Part shown: positions 51,906-62,976 of the stretch, in pieces | Position numbering within the stretch: the stretch's first letter is position 1 | Layout: every line of letters starts with the position of its first letter | Assembly: GCA_018398585.1 (NCBI GenBank) | Contig: JAGTTD010000003.1 | Location: forward strand, 4,348,637-4,412,636 | DNA from: Simmondsia chinensis | Lineage: Eukaryota > Streptophyta > Magnoliopsida > Caryophyllales > Simmondsiaceae | Length of the DNA stretch: 64,000 nucleotides | Reading direction: 5' to 3' | Made by a program: the position numbers and the translations under genes | Notes under the pieces: model-generated | Told to the model about the DNA's origin: nothing | The model's database searches: none | The model's input: only the letters and a program-made list of their open reading frames with translations

Positions 51906-52886
51906 CAGATGATGAGTTGATAAGCATAGAACAAGTGTAGTTGCACTGGAATCTGTTGATTCCATAGGAATTTACTGAATATTGAATAGTTACTTGCTCG
52001 AAAGAGAAGTTAACAATGAACTAAGAACAGAATCGCAGAAATCTGACTTCATTCTTAAGGATCGTGTTGAGTAGTGTGTTGAAGTCATAATTGCAGTTAA
52101 AGTTCGAAACTAATTCAGATTCAAAGCTAGAATTACACAAGTATCGCTGTTGTTAGGGTTTGGTTCGAGTTCTCTTGATTCGCGAAGGTCGCAGTTAAGG
52201 TTTGATGTTCGAGTATCATCTTCGACTGAGCAGTGACATTGATTTGTTGGTGTCAAAGAGTTGATTCTTTGTTGCAAAGAATCCTTGGCTGTGTTTGTGA
52301 TATTCTCATCTCAATGAGCAAGACTAGTGTTGGTTCAAGAATCTAATCATGAATTACAGCGCGAGCTTTATTGTTGAAGTAGGAAATGTTGCTTCAAACA
52401 CTACTATGGTAGGAGATGAGGTTACAATTGCTCAATTGAGCATTCTTATGAAATAAATGTTCGCTCAATTTCTACAATCACAAGGTGAATTGTTACGAGA
52501 ACTGGATCAAAGGTTTTATGAGCGATGTACTTAGCGATCACAGCATTTTGAGGAGAAGCCTATTGAAGCTACGAATCGGATTGATGTGGAGCCAGTTCAT
52601 CCACTTTTTCGTGATGAAGTGATGTGGGATAGTGATGAAGCTCATGAGGAGAAGTTTAAGCAAGAGAGTGAACTTGATGAAGAGGTTGTTATGCACATGG
52701 AGGACGTAGATCTTGTTCTACCGAATATCTTGCAAATAAGTGAGATGGAAATGGGATCTTCTGTTGAATTAAAAGAAGAGGTAGCAGTGAAGGTTGATGT
52801 TGGCTCATGTTTGGGAAAGTTACAGCACAACATAACATAGAAGTTTAAAGTGTGGCTGAGGAAGTAGCAGTTGTGGATGGTGCAGC
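51906..52886 (+). mobile_element. Nar-c: internal fragment of a Nar element
   Basis: From GATAAGCATAGAACAAGTG it is closely similar to Nar-a 13585-14430, including the block TGAGCATTCTTATGAAATAA and the acidic ORF (52586-52840 equals the interior of the frame at 14124). It lacks LTRs and PBS. It ends at a reversed LTR piece. Confidence 0.8.
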
Positions 52887-53019
52887 AGAACAACACTAAC
52901 TATGCTTAACTAGTGTATCAACCTACTTACACACATCATTGGCTTATACTACCACTTATTACATCATGACTTATTCTATTTACAATCTTTCATGTACCCC
53001 AACTATGAGAATAATAACA
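52887..53019 (-). repeat. inverted Nar LTR U3 fragment
   Basis: The plus strand (AACTAGTGTATCAACCTACT, CCACTTATTACATCATGACT, ending AATAACAT) is the reverse complement of the start of the Nar-a LTR (12674-12810). So the LTR 5' end lies here on the minus strand, back to back with the plus-strand LTR 3' end of Nar-d at 53021. Confidence 0.85.
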
Positions 53020-53020
53020 T

Positions 53021-53166
53021 AATTTTTGATGAATAAAAAATATCTTTAGATATTTTTCTCTCCCTCATCTATCTCTCTCTCTATTTCTCATCTTTGTTCA
53101 CTTCTCTTCTCATCTAAACTCTCATATGTCCTAGGTTATGATTCAATATTGTTCTTGATCATAAAA
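53021..53166 (+). repeat. Nar-d 5' LTR, R/U5 part
   Basis: ATTTTTGATGAATAAAAAAT through TAGATATTTTTCTCTCCCTC and CCTAGGTTATGATTC matches 63188-63331, the end of its own 3' LTR, almost base for base. Confidence 0.85.
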
Positions 53167-53168
53167 AT

Positions 53169-53181
53169 TGGTATCAGAGCC
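53169..53181 (+). other. Nar-d primer-binding site (tRNA-iMet type)
   Basis: TGGTATCAGAGCC, an exact match to the standard initiator tRNA-Met site. Confidence 0.9.
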
Positions 53182-53508
53182 TTGATTTGCTTCCAAATCA
53201 AGCATAAAATTGATATCAAATATCCTAAATCACATTGCAAATTGATTAGGAGTTCAATTTTGAATTCTTGATTAATAAGCTTGTGGTTACAACCAGATTC
53301 AGCTACATCTTCGTAGATGCTTGATGATTTGCATTTGATTTAGTTGAATTTACTTCAATTAAGATGAGTTTGTATTGAATCAAGAATGATTTACAACATG
53401 TGCTTAGCAGCTAGAGCAGGTGATGTTATGGTTGATGCGTTGAGATAAGAACAAATTGCTCGTGTTTAGTAGCACCAGCACCGGATCACGTAAAATTACA
53501 AGCTGACC

Positions 53509-54018
53509 TTGCATTGTTCTCAGCAGGAGTATGTGCAGAGACAACAACAATTTCAACAACAAATTTATAGAAATGCAGAAATTCAGTCGGATTTAGTGCA
53601 TGTGAAAGGACTTGGTTATGGAGAAATAGTTCAGAATTATGTCATGGACTTGGCTGGTATTGGAATGAAATCAAATGTGAATATGGCAGATGTGAGTCAG
53701 TTTAGTGCAAATTCAGTGCACCAATTCATTCATAATGGTTTATTAAAGAACATTGATGCCAAAGCTGTTGCGTTTGAGTGAAAACAAGGTCGACTGAGAT
53801 GGAGTTTGCCTAATATAGAACAAGTTGCCATTGGATTGCCAAGATATGCAAGATCAACTTCAAGTGAGGATGTAATTGGAGCCTCTGGGCCACGAATCAA
53901 TGGATTACAATATGAGATTGAGGTATTACCTCCTGAAGTGTCCGAAATAGTTGTGTTACAGCCTAAAGTGCATGACATGGTATTAATTTCTAGTACTGAG
54001 ATCCAATTGCAAGTGTAA
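53509..54018 (+). pseudogene. Nar-d hypothetical ORF region 1
   Basis: Two open parts in one frame (53509-53781; about 53782-54018) flank one stop. The first is Gln-rich (QQEYVQRQQQFQQQIYRNAE) then ends near LLKNIDAKAVAFE. The second has PPEVSEIVVLQPKVHDMVLI. No domain is recognised. Gln-rich segments before a basic region are common in gag leaders, but that is not evidence of identity. Confidence 0.35.
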
Positions 54019-54084
54019 ATTAAAATTTTGAGCATACGAAAGTAGAGAGTTAAGTTCACATCTTAGCTTAACAAGGATATTAAT

Positions 54085-54474
54085 ATGATCATTCGCTTAA
54101 ATTGTAAAAATTGTTACTCTAGCAAGAGGATAAGAGCATTGGAGGAACCAATCTCAATTTTTCAAGGAGTTGTGCTAGATTTTTTACAACTTAAAGCAAA
54201 TGAAGAAGTCCTTGGAAGGCTATATGAGTGCATGAAGTTGGGAAGGAAGAAGCCTAAGGTATTGTTGGTATCTATTGATAGGCTTGGAGCAAGTTCTTGG
54301 ATCCAAATAAGTATCAAGAGAGCCAAGAAAGGATACAAGTCTAGCAACCAAGGCACAAGTTCAGCATTAAGTCAAGCAGATTGTGCAGCACAGCTTTCAA
54401 ATACAAAACAATTAGCTGTTAATTTAGTGCTGATGCTACTGTTAGTTGTATACAATGCCCTACTTCAGTTTTAG
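54085..54474 (+). CDS. Nar-d hypothetical ORF with SIDRL block (129 codons)
   Basis: Open from MIIRLNCKNCYSSKRIRALE to a TAG at 54472. The block RALEEPISIFQGVVLDFLQL and VLLVSIDRLGASSWIQISIK is shared with Nar-b. A basic tail (KRAKKGYKSSNQG) follows. No known family. The end reaches a hydrophobic stretch LVLMLLLVVYNALLQF that may be a by-product of decay. Confidence 0.35.
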   Translation: MIIRLNCKNCYSSKRIRALEEPISIFQGVVLDFLQLKANEEVLGRLYECMKLGRKKPKVLLVSIDRLGASSWIQISIKRAKKGYKSSNQGTSSALSQADCAAQLSNTKQLAVNLVLMLLLVVYNALLQF

Positions 54475-55103
54475 TTCCAAATTCAGAACTAGAACTAATA
54501 TTAAGTCATATGCAAGAGCGAGTTACAACAATGCAATATTCTCAACAGGAGAAATGGGATCACATACTAAGAGAGTGGGATCAGAGAATGAATCAGAAGT
54601 TGACTCAGCATTTCCAACCAATGCAACTGTAGATAAATGGCCAACGAGAACAACTTGATATTCAACTTCCTTAAGGGGAAGAAAGTCCTCAAGTGGAAGT
54701 GATACATGGGGACATTGATCAAGTCCCAAGGGAAGCATCTCACATTCCATATCCAGTCCTGAGTTCGTGCATAAAGGCGAATCTTATGCGGAGCACTTTC
54801 ACAGCAAGTTTGAATTCTGCTATAAGTTTTAGTGCAAGTGTGAAGGAGAAGAATACAATTGCTCAAGAGGATGTGATACCTTTACAAAGTCTTCATCTTT
54901 GGCAAGTTTATTTGCATCAGGGAAGAACTCCAGCAGTGAAGGTTATTTCTGTGTAGCATGCTCAAGAGTTGTCAAGAGGTTCTGATAGAAAAGTTCAAGC
55001 TAAGTGTACTCAAGAGGCTAATAGTGTAGCTGATCAGGCAGGGTTGAGACCCTTTGATCCTGTTAAGGAGGAACTTATTGTTTGTTGAAAAGATAGCCAA
55101 CAA

Positions 55104-55640
55104 TTGTTGCATAACATTGATCCAAAATTGGGGGAAAATTCAGTTAACAGTGCAAGAATTAGTTGGGAACCGAGAGCTGCAGTTGGACATCGAGGAGTTA
55201 ACATCAAACAAGGCATTGAGATTTCAACTGAGAAAGTGCTAGTGAGCTTAGAAGTTCTAAGCTTTAGAACAAGTATTGTAGGTATGCTAAGGCATTTCAA
55301 GTGGGCCAAGATGAAGAGTGTAGAGCATCTTTCAAGGACACAAGCTAATGTAAGACCTCCAGAATTAGGAGGAGAAAAGCTCCCTATTGGTAAGCTATAT
55401 ATGAGATCAAACTCATGTTATGAGATTACCATTGAGCAGCGCAGCTGGGATAAGATGACCAAATCTGAAATTGATCTTAATATGCTCCTAGAATTCATAA
55501 GCATTGAAGAAACTGATCAGAAATTCTTAGACCTTACTGATTTCTTAGAACATATGACAAAAGTGAATACAAATCTGAGTGTTTCATTGAAATACAGGAA
55601 GCAACAACAGGATCAGACAGGAATTAATAGTTATGGGTAG
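55104..55640 (+). CDS. Nar-d hypothetical ORF (178 codons)
   Basis: The longest open frame of Nar-d, from a Met at 55104 to TAG at 55638. After the stop the frame continues open for about 48 codons (ELELMCCKLDNSDSWVFMGA, AEFHWSLTTALESLSWLDKV). It contains LDLTDFLEHMTKVNTNLSVS. No recognisable domain. Corresponding positions of Nar-a are more decayed. It could be the remains of a captured host gene or of a very diverged gag. Confidence 0.35.
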   Translation: MLHNIDPKLGENSVNSARISWEPRAAVGHRGVNIKQGIEISTEKVLVSLEVLSFRTSIVGMLRHFKWAKMKSVEHLSRTQANVRPPELGGEKLPIGKLYMRSNSCYEITIEQRSWDKMTKSEIDLNMLLEFISIEETDQKFLDLTDFLEHMTKVNTNLSVSLKYRKQQQDQTGINSYG

Positions 55641-57229
55641 GAATTGGAACTCATGTGTTGCAAGTTGGATAATTCAGATAGTTGGGTTTTTATGGGAGCT
55701 CAAAACATAGCTGAATTCCATTGGAGTCTAACTACGGCACTTGAAAGCTTGTCTTGGTTGGATAAAGTTCACAATCTTTGAGCCAACGATTCAGTTGCTC
55801 CAGAATACATGCTGAATTGGTGTACACGAAGGCATTCTCTTGATTTGATTTCATCTATTGTTAGTTAGCTATGGGATAGTGAGTGGTATGAAGAAGTTGT
55901 TTTCTTCTGGGTTGCACCTAAGGCCAGTAAACAAAGCTATGTATTGATGCAGATGACAGCAATTGAGTCTTGGATCAAGTATTGGAATAGAAGGAGAATA
56001 GCTACTGTTGGGAAATGGAGATAAGGTCTGAATTCGAACATTGTGATCTGTTTTGTAAGCATTGCTGCAGCAGGTTGCCATTAATGGGGAAGGCTGAGGC
56101 ATAAGCTTCAATGTCATTGAAATGTTTTAGTTGAAGAATACTACGAGAAATCAAGATTAGTTCTAGCTGAAATCAGTATATACCTCAGCAGAGGAGTTGA
56201 GAACAGATCAGTCCTTGCTCTTGTGATGTTCACAGCTGTTCTGGTGTTCCATTAGTTTCATAGGTTGATGTACTTGACATTCATACTTAAGCTCATTGTT
56301 AAGGAATCAAAGTTTGCTCAATTAAGACGAGATTGGTGGCTTGAAGAGCATGGAATATAGGGTCCCTTGAATCAATTTAGCTGCAGCATGTCAATTGATT
56401 GCAGGAAACTAAAGGAGGTTCAAACAAGAGCTAAAGTCGTGGTGAACAATCGAGAATTTATGAGCTGAAGGCAAAGGGCAATCATTTGGGCTACTTGGAG
56501 AGTTCAAATTGTGATAGTATTTCTTTGGAGTTCAACTGTGCCTTTTAATAACTTAGCTTGGGGGAGCAAAGTTCCAAACTTGCAAGCCAATATTTTAATT
56601 GTCTAAGAAATTGAGCTAGAATGTTGCAATGAGAAGTAATGTGCTAAGTGTTTTTTGTGCACTCTCTTCATGTTTTGGCAAGACAAGAGAGTGGAATTAT
56701 GCAGTGAGGATGGCAAGGATCAAAGTCAAGTTGTGGTTGAATGTACAAGAGTTTGGGAAAAGAAGGATAAGACTTCCATAACTTCGATGTTCTGACCTGA
56801 TGCGCAGCCAACAGAAATCAGAGGAGCTGATGTTAGTTCAATGATTAGCTTATTGTACCCCTTAGAATCCGCACTTAAATAGGCTAATGGGACGAGAGGA
56901 TGTGCCAACTGGATTCCTAGAAGCCTTGGAAACCTAAGACTAACTGAAAGTCCTTCTTTAAGCAGGTCAAGAGCAGGTTACTGCAAGGTTAATAGCTTCA
57001 GTGGGAATATTGGTGTTGGTGTTTGGTTGATTTGGTTTGGTTTGGGCAGACCTCCGGAAGAGTACACTTCAAACATATGCAAGCATTGAGGGCAGAAGCA
57101 AGAAACGTGCTCAAAGGGTCATATTCTAGGAGTTCTCATAGTACCAATAAATACTCTTTCAGTTCCAATATCAGCAACAACAAGTGCTCTTCAAAGTCTT
57201 AACTCTTAACTAAGATTCTTGAGGACAAG
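55641..57229 (+). pseudogene. Nar-d decayed 3' internal region
   Basis: Short frames with stops; homologous to Nar-a 15960-17450 (for example TAIESWIKYWNRRRIATVGK here, KAIESWIVYGNERGLAAVEK there, and ARIKVKLWLNVQEFGKRR here vs ARIKEKLWMNVQEFGKSE there). The pattern supports a shared ancestral protein of at least 300 residues of unknown kind. Confidence 0.45.
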
Positions 57230-57250
57230 AATCTTTTAGGGGGGTAGTAT
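57220..57250 (+). other. Nar-d polypurine tract
   Basis: CTTGAGGACAAGAATCTTTT is followed by AGGGGGGTAGTAT and the LTR start TGTTATGATT. Confidence 0.8.
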
Positions 57251-57317
57251 TGTTATGATTCTAATAGATGGGGCTTGTGAAGTGAGTATGGTTAGGTCGT
57301 GATTGTAATTAGTATAA
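57251..57317 (+). repeat. Nar-d 3' LTR, first part
   Basis: Starts TGTTATGATTCTAATAG, ends TATAA (57313-57317), the left target duplication of Gypsy-2. It continues at 62982. Confidence 0.85.
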
Positions 57318-57698
57318 TATTAAGCTTAAAGATCAACTTAAGCTTAACCTTGTGAAAGAACAGGATAATGAGAGAATCGAGATGAGAAGAGAAGTGAAAG
57401 AGATAAGAAGTAGAGAAAATATCTCATAGAGATGTTTGTATATTTGATTGAATGAATGATTATTACACTTAAGCCAACTACTTATCCTAGATCTAGGTAC
57501 AATGTAAATGGAAAAGCTTAACTAACTTACTAGGTCCTTAGCCACCACAATTGACTCTTACTTGACCCCTTCAACCGACTTAACTAACAACCAAGGCCCT
57601 TTGTCGCCAATTAACTAGCAATACAATTCAAACATGATGTAAGACCTACGAATACATCTTATTACATAAAAAAAAAAAAAAAACTACAAATCATAACA
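57318..57698 (-). repeat. Gypsy-2 3' LTR (381 bp)
   Basis: On the minus strand it starts TGTTATGATTTGTAG at 57698 and ends near TTAATA at 57318 (the last CA mutated). It matches 62603-62976 throughout. A run of 16 A at about 57668-57683 is specific to this copy. Confidence 0.9.
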
Positions 57699-57915
57699 TT
57701 CCCCTCCTCTTGAGAACATTCTTGTCCTAAAGAATGGAAGCTAGGAAATTCGCTCTTCAAGAAGTGTAGCTCTTCCCAAGTAGTAAATGTCTCAGCTAAA
57801 TTACTCCAAGACACGAGCACTTCTGGTGTAATCTTGCCTTTCGCAATTGACTCGCAAGAATCAAGCACAACAGCTGGGTGTAGCAGCAAAGCACCACTTG
57901 AGCCAACTTTGGGAG
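57699..57915 (-). pseudogene. Gypsy-2 chromodomain and PPT
   Basis: The sense frame reads ITPEVLVSWSNLAETFTTWE, then ELHFLKSEFPSF, a chromodomain with its Trp residues. It ends before GAGGACAAGAATG-like sequence and the PPT AAGAGGAGGGGAA next to the LTR. Read-through would extend into the LTR. The frame is joined to integrase only through a break near 57890. Confidence 0.85.
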
Positions 57916-58950
57916 GCTATAAAGAATGTTCATGGCCCTTCTTGACCTGCTTTTTAAGAAGTGAAACATGAAAAACAGAATGTATATAAGAGTTAGGAGG
58001 CAATTCAAGCTTATAAGCTACTTTGCCTATCTTCTCTAAGATCTTGTAAGGTCCAAAGAACCTCGCACACAACTTCACATTCTTCCTCACAGCTGTAGTT
58101 GATTGTCTGTAGGGCTGTAATTTCAAATAAACCATATCCTGAACATCAAAAGTTCAGTCCACATGCTTCTTGTCTGCATATAGTTTCATTTTAGCTTGTG
58201 CTTGATGAAGTTAATCCCTTAAAAGCACCACAAGTTGTCTTCTCTGTGACACCAAATCAATAACCTCAGCTACAGGTGATACAATCCCTTGCAACATCAA
58301 AAGAGATGGTGGATCGTAGCCATACAAAGCCTTAAATGGAGTAGTGCCTATAGAAGCATGAGCATGAGTATTATAACAATACTCTGCCAATTACAACCAT
58401 CTTCCCCACACTTTTGGATGATTAAACACCATGCTTCGCAAGTACTATTCAATGCACTGATTGACTCTCTCTTTTTGGCCATCAGTCTAAAGGTGGTATG
58501 AAAAGCTAAGAGCCAAGGTAGTTGCCAACAAGCTGAACAACTCCTTCCAAAAGTGACTTATAAAAGGCTTATCCCGTTCAGAGACAATCCCTTGCAACAT
58601 CAAAGAAGACTCGAACCAATTTCTCTGCTGCTACTGGCCTAGCATAGCAATGAAATGACTAAAGTTGGTAAATCTATCAACCACAACCCAAATAACCTCC
58701 TTCCCTTCTGATTTTGGCAAACCTTCAATGAAATCTATGCTTATGTTTTGCCAAACACTCTCAGGAATAGGTAGAGGTTGAAGAAGCCCTTGGTACCTAT
58801 GATCCCCAAGCTTGGTCTGTTGACAAACTTCACAAGCTTGCACCAAATCTATCACTGCTTTCTTCATACCAGGCCAACTTAAATGAGCCTTGAGCCTCTG
58901 ATACGTTCCTTCCACACTTGAATGACCTCCCCATGCTGAATCATGCGAGG
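57916..58950 (-). pseudogene. Gypsy-2 integrase
   Basis: From the right: YQRLKAHLSWPGMKKAVIDL and CEVCQQTK (zinc site), NISIDFIEGLPKSEGKEVIW, then VVDRFTNFSHFIA. Decayed core follows, then the C-terminal [20 protein letters not shown] and [17 protein letters not shown]. The first catalytic Asp (IDFIEG) is kept. Stops break the middle (58140-58630). Confidence 0.88.
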
Positions 58951-59431
58951 CACTGATAATCTACTGCCTTAGATCAGTGGAGGTCCCAAGCTTGCCTTTG
59001 AGTCTGATGACTCCCTTGACCACTGTCACATCTGCATTAGAAGCCACATTACTTGTCCTGCCAATGCTGAAAACAGCTATGCATTATTGTGCAAAAGTGT
59101 CATTCTCATAGGACTTATACAACTCTTCAACCCAAGATGGAAGAATTACTGAGATTGCACCGCAAGATCCATGCTCACAGTCCTCGAATCTGCGAGACAA
59201 TGCAGCAGCAGCTAAGTTATCCTTGCCTTTCTTATACAAAATCGTGTATTCAAGACCCAACATCTTCAACAATCGGTTCTTCTGAATTCTAGTGACAATC
59301 CTTTGCTCTAACAGATGCTTCAGACTCTAATGATTTGTTTTGATGACAAATCGATGCCCATCCAGATAATGTCTGCACTTATCCACTGCTAGGAGAATTG
59401 CACGATACTCTTTCTCACAGGTGGACAATTC
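58951..59431 (-). pseudogene. Gypsy-2 RNase H C-terminal part
   Basis: Sense-strand pieces: LLAVDKCRHYLDGHRFVIKT (in-frame with breaks), SLKHLLEQRIVTRIQKNRLL, KMLGLEYTILYKKGKDNLAA and ALSRRFEDC. These are the standard gypsy RNase H end. A stop after KH at 59432 separates it from the N-terminal part. Confidence 0.85.
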
Positions 59432-60400
59432 TTAATGTTTTGGACTTAGAGCTTGGTTAAGGTAGGCTATTGGCCTTCCTTTTTGAGATAAAGCTGCTCG
59501 AATGCCATTACCACATGCATCAGTTTCCAGAACAAACTCCACAGCAAAATCTGGCCTTGCCAGCACTGGTGCTTCACACTTAACAGTTTTCAAAGCTTCA
59601 AAGGCTCCTTGAGCTTTGTCTAACCACTTGAATGCATCTTTCTTTAGTAAATCCGTTAGAGGATTGGCAATTGATGCATATCTAGCCACAAACTTGCGGT
59701 AATATCCAATCAATCCCAAAAAAACTCTTAACTGCTTCAATGTCATTGGTACAAGCCGTTCTTTCATTGCTTGCACCTTAGAAGGACCAGTAGAGACTCT
59801 CCTATAAGAGATCACATGGCCCAAATACTTTAACTGAGTCTGAGCAAAAGAACATTTAGCAAATTTTGCAAACAACTTGTGATTGCACATGGCCAAGAAC
59901 CCCTCTCTTAAATGCTTCAGATGATCCTCAAAAGAAGAGCTATACATTAGAATGTCATCAAAGAATACCAATACAAATTTCCTCAAAAATTGTTTGAACA
60001 TTCCATTCATCAGTGCTTGGAATGTGGTTGGAGCATTGGTCAAGCCAAAAGGCATAACCACAAATTTGAAGTGTCAATGATGTGTGCTGAAAGCAATCTT
60101 GTACATATCTTGCTCCAACACCCGGATCTGGTGATAGCCTTGCTTTAGATCCAGCTTGGAAAAGACTTGTGCACCATGTAAATCATCTATAAGGTCATCT
60201 ATGATAGGAATGGGAAAATTATCGTTCACAGTCACTGAATTGAGCTGTCTATAGTCTATACACATCCTTGCCAAGCCATCTTTTTTCTTCACCACTGTGA
60301 CGGGGGGGCAAAAGGGCTATGACTCTACCTTATGAAGCTTGTCTTGAGCAATTCAACAACCTGCCTTCCAATTTCTCTTTTCTGCAGATGTGGATACTTG
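59432..60400 (-). pseudogene. Gypsy-2 reverse transcriptase and RNase H start
   Basis: Two open parts meet at a TGA near 60070 (HH-stop-HFKFVVMPF). Motifs: [61 protein letters not shown], the catalytic VFFDDILMYSSS, LKYLGHVIS, YYRKFVARYASIANPLTDLL, and RNase H FVLETDACGNGIRAALSQKG. Catalytic Asp residues are present. Confidence 0.92.
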
Positions 60401-61048
60401 TAAGGCCTCAATTTCACTGGCTCGGAGTTAGGCTTAAGAGGAATTGCATGATCTAGACTTCTCTTAGGAGGTAATTCTTTGGGCTATTCAAACAAGTCTT
60501 CAAATTCCTCAATCAAAGCTCTCATCTTAGGTTGAGAAATATTATCCACTTCAGTAGGTCATATTGCAAACATTTGTCCTACCCACTAAAACGCACACTT
60601 TCTGAATCCTTTTTCAAACTTACTACCTTCATCAGTTGCAATTGAGCTTGATCTGCCATGCCTTGCAAGGTAACTTGGATCCATGCATCTCAAATGGTAC
60701 TGTCAGCTTAGCAAAGTTGAAAAGCATTGGACTGAAAGATCTCATCCAATCGACTCCAAGGAACATATCACATCCTCCTAAGGGAAAGATTCTAAAGTCA
60801 TACTCAAATTTTCGATCTTGCATAAACAACCACTGGCGCTTGTTCGGAGTTAGGACTGAATTTCTATCAGCAACAGTCACTGCTAATGAATGTGTCTTGA
60901 TAACTTCATGCCTCACTTTCTTTACCTCTTTTGGATCAATGAAGCTATGGGTGCTTTCACTGTCAATCAGAACAATAATTGATCTCATTCCTGCCTTCCC
61001 TTTGATTCTTATTGTATTATGAGCTCTATTTCTAGTTAATGCCTTCAT
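60401..61048 (-). pseudogene. Gypsy-2 aspartic protease
   Basis: The sense frame reads MRSIIVLIDSESTHSFIDPK. The active site is DSE where DSG is required, one transition away. LAVTVADRNSVLTPNKRQWL and FPLGGCDMFLGVDWMRSFSP follow. Stops then break the linker to RT (60401-60631). Confidence 0.88.
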
Positions 61049-62587
61049 GGAGATTCCAACCTCACCCTCAACAAGTTCCTCTTGTAACTACTAATGTGAA
61101 CTGTCCTTCTCGAAATCAGACTCTTCACATTCAAATTCTTCACTTACAGATTGCTCTTCAGCACTCTTTCCCCTAGTTGCCATGAGAAACTTTTGGTTGC
61201 ATTTATGCCCAAACTGATAAGGCTGATTACTCTTGAAACAAAGCCTTTAGGCTTTCTTCTCTTTTGATCAAGAGCCTGAAGGTTTAACAGATCCCTTCTG
61301 CTACTTGGAACCACTTCCTCGATACTTTGGTCCATTAGTTGATTCAAGAACTGTTGCCTCAAAGAGCATAGCCTTAGCATAAGCCTTGGACAATGTCTTA
61401 GGATCACTTGCTTTCACAAGATTCTTAATTTTTGGCTTCTTAAGAAACTCAAGACATAATAGTACTCAGTGGCTTGAGGATATGCAGCTATATGCTTGCT
61501 CTAAGGTTCTCAAACCATGTCGTATACTCCTTCACAAATGTTTCTTGTATCACTTTGTTGAAATTATCCACAATGCCGTAAAGTCACATAGTTCTTTCAC
61601 AAATTCAGCCCAAGAAAGCGTGGAATTACTCTTAAGCGAACTATAAAGCCATACCTCATGGTCTCCATGAAGATATATAGCTGCTATCTCAAGCTTTTCT
61701 GCCTCTTATCAATACGATAAAAGTGAAAATACCTATCGCATCTCCTCAACATGACTGTGGTTGCTTTCCATCAAACGTTTCAATCTAAACTCTTGACTAC
61801 CTATATCCACTACTTCTATTTCCAGATGACACTTCATTACTTCCAGAACATTGCTGATGCCACTGATCAGGTGGACGATCTTGCTGTCCTAGATTCACAC
61901 TGGTATACCGTGACTGAACATGAGCAGGTGAATGATCCTGTGCCCTAGTAGTCATATAAGCTTCTGTGTTTCGATATTGAGGTCTATCTTCAGCTTCTTG
62001 AGTTCGATCTCGAGGTCTAGTCGTAACATTTTGCATGTGAGGATTCACTTCATCTTGAGACCTCATCTATCGGCACACGAGTAACTGATTGGCTGGAAGC
62101 AAAGATTCTGGAAGAGGAGGCACATTCTGTCTGCTGAATTGATTGCGTATCTGAGCAAATTTCTCTTCAAACCTCTGCATTTATTGACTCAATTGATCGG
62201 CAATCTTTTCTTCAAACTCTTGTGCTTGCTGATTAACTCGATCAGCAATCTTTTCCTCAATTCACTGAGAATGTTGAGCAAATCGTTCATCATACTTTTG
62301 ATTCAGTTCTCGCACCAATTCACTTTGTACATGAACATTTCTTTCAATTGCAAGCTTAATTGACTTGTTGTAACAACTTCCTAGTCTATTGCAGCATTAG
62401 CACCAATAACCTCGGCATTAGGATGGACTTGCTGTAGCCTTTGCATCACCTGACCTTGTTGTAACACCACCTGCCATAATTCTCAATTCTTGCAATGCAG
62501 TAAAGAGAATTTTATACCAAAAACAACTTAATCAAAGCATAATCAATCAAATTGAAGCAATTCAACTTAATCGATAGCCTACAATGG
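61049..62587 (-). pseudogene. Gypsy-2 gag
   Basis: Highly decayed. Visible are a degenerate knuckle end (GHKCNQKFLMATRGKSAEEQ in one frame, about 61175-61220) and a KAMLFEATVLESTNGPKYRG stretch. Gag-domain fragments around 61400-61720 (MLRRCDRYFHFYRIDKRQKS) and an N-terminal charged region rich in Gln/Arg (61797-62066) follow. It would encode the particle protein. Confidence 0.7.
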
Positions 62588-62600
62588 GGCTCTGATACCA
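62588..62600 (-). other. Gypsy-2 primer-binding site (tRNA-iMet type)
   Basis: The minus strand reads TGGTATCAGAGCC, two bases from the LTR end at 62603; an exact standard site. Confidence 0.92.
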
Positions 62601-62602
62601 AT

Positions 62603-62976
62603 TGTTAAGCATCAAGATCAACTTGAGCTTAACCTTGTGAAAGAATAGGATAATGAGGGAATTAAGATGAGAAGAGAAGTGCAAGAGATAAGAAGTAGAG
62701 AAAATATCTCAAAGAGATGTTTGTATATATGATTGAATGAATGATTATTACACTTAAGCCAACCACTTATTCTAGATTTAGATACAATGTAAATGGACAA
62801 GCTTAATCGACTTACTAGATCCTTAGCCACTAGAATTGACGCTTACTTGACCCCTTCAACCGACTTAATTAACCTCCGAGGCCCTTTGGCACCAGTTAAC
62901 TAGCAATACAATTCAAACATTACCAAAGACCAACGGATACATCTTATTACATCAAAAACAACTACAAATCATAACT
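62603..62976 (-). repeat. Gypsy-2 5' LTR (374 bp)
   Basis: Matches 57318-57698, from TGTTAAGCATCAAGATC to ACTACAAATCATAACT; the terminal A (T of TG on minus) is mutated. It is followed by TATAA. Confidence 0.92.

Larger units (their letters stand above)
57318..62976 (-). mobile_element. Gypsy-2: chromodomain Ty3/gypsy, TSD TATAA (5.66 kb)
   Basis: Both LTRs, PBS, gag, protease, RT, RNase H, integrase, chromodomain and PPT are all present on the minus strand. TATAA flanks both sides (57313-57317, 62977-62981) inside the Nar-d 3' LTR. Size and LTR length (about 375 bp) suit the compact chromovirus clades such as Reina. Frames are broken in several places, so it is not autonomous now. LTR start TGTTATGATTTG and the upstream GGACAAGAATGTTC motif resemble Nar. 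Confidence 0.93.

Noticed and set aside
53730..54866. Minus-strand ORFs of about 100 codons across Nar-d
   Set aside because: They mirror plus-strand frames that are shared with other Nar copies.
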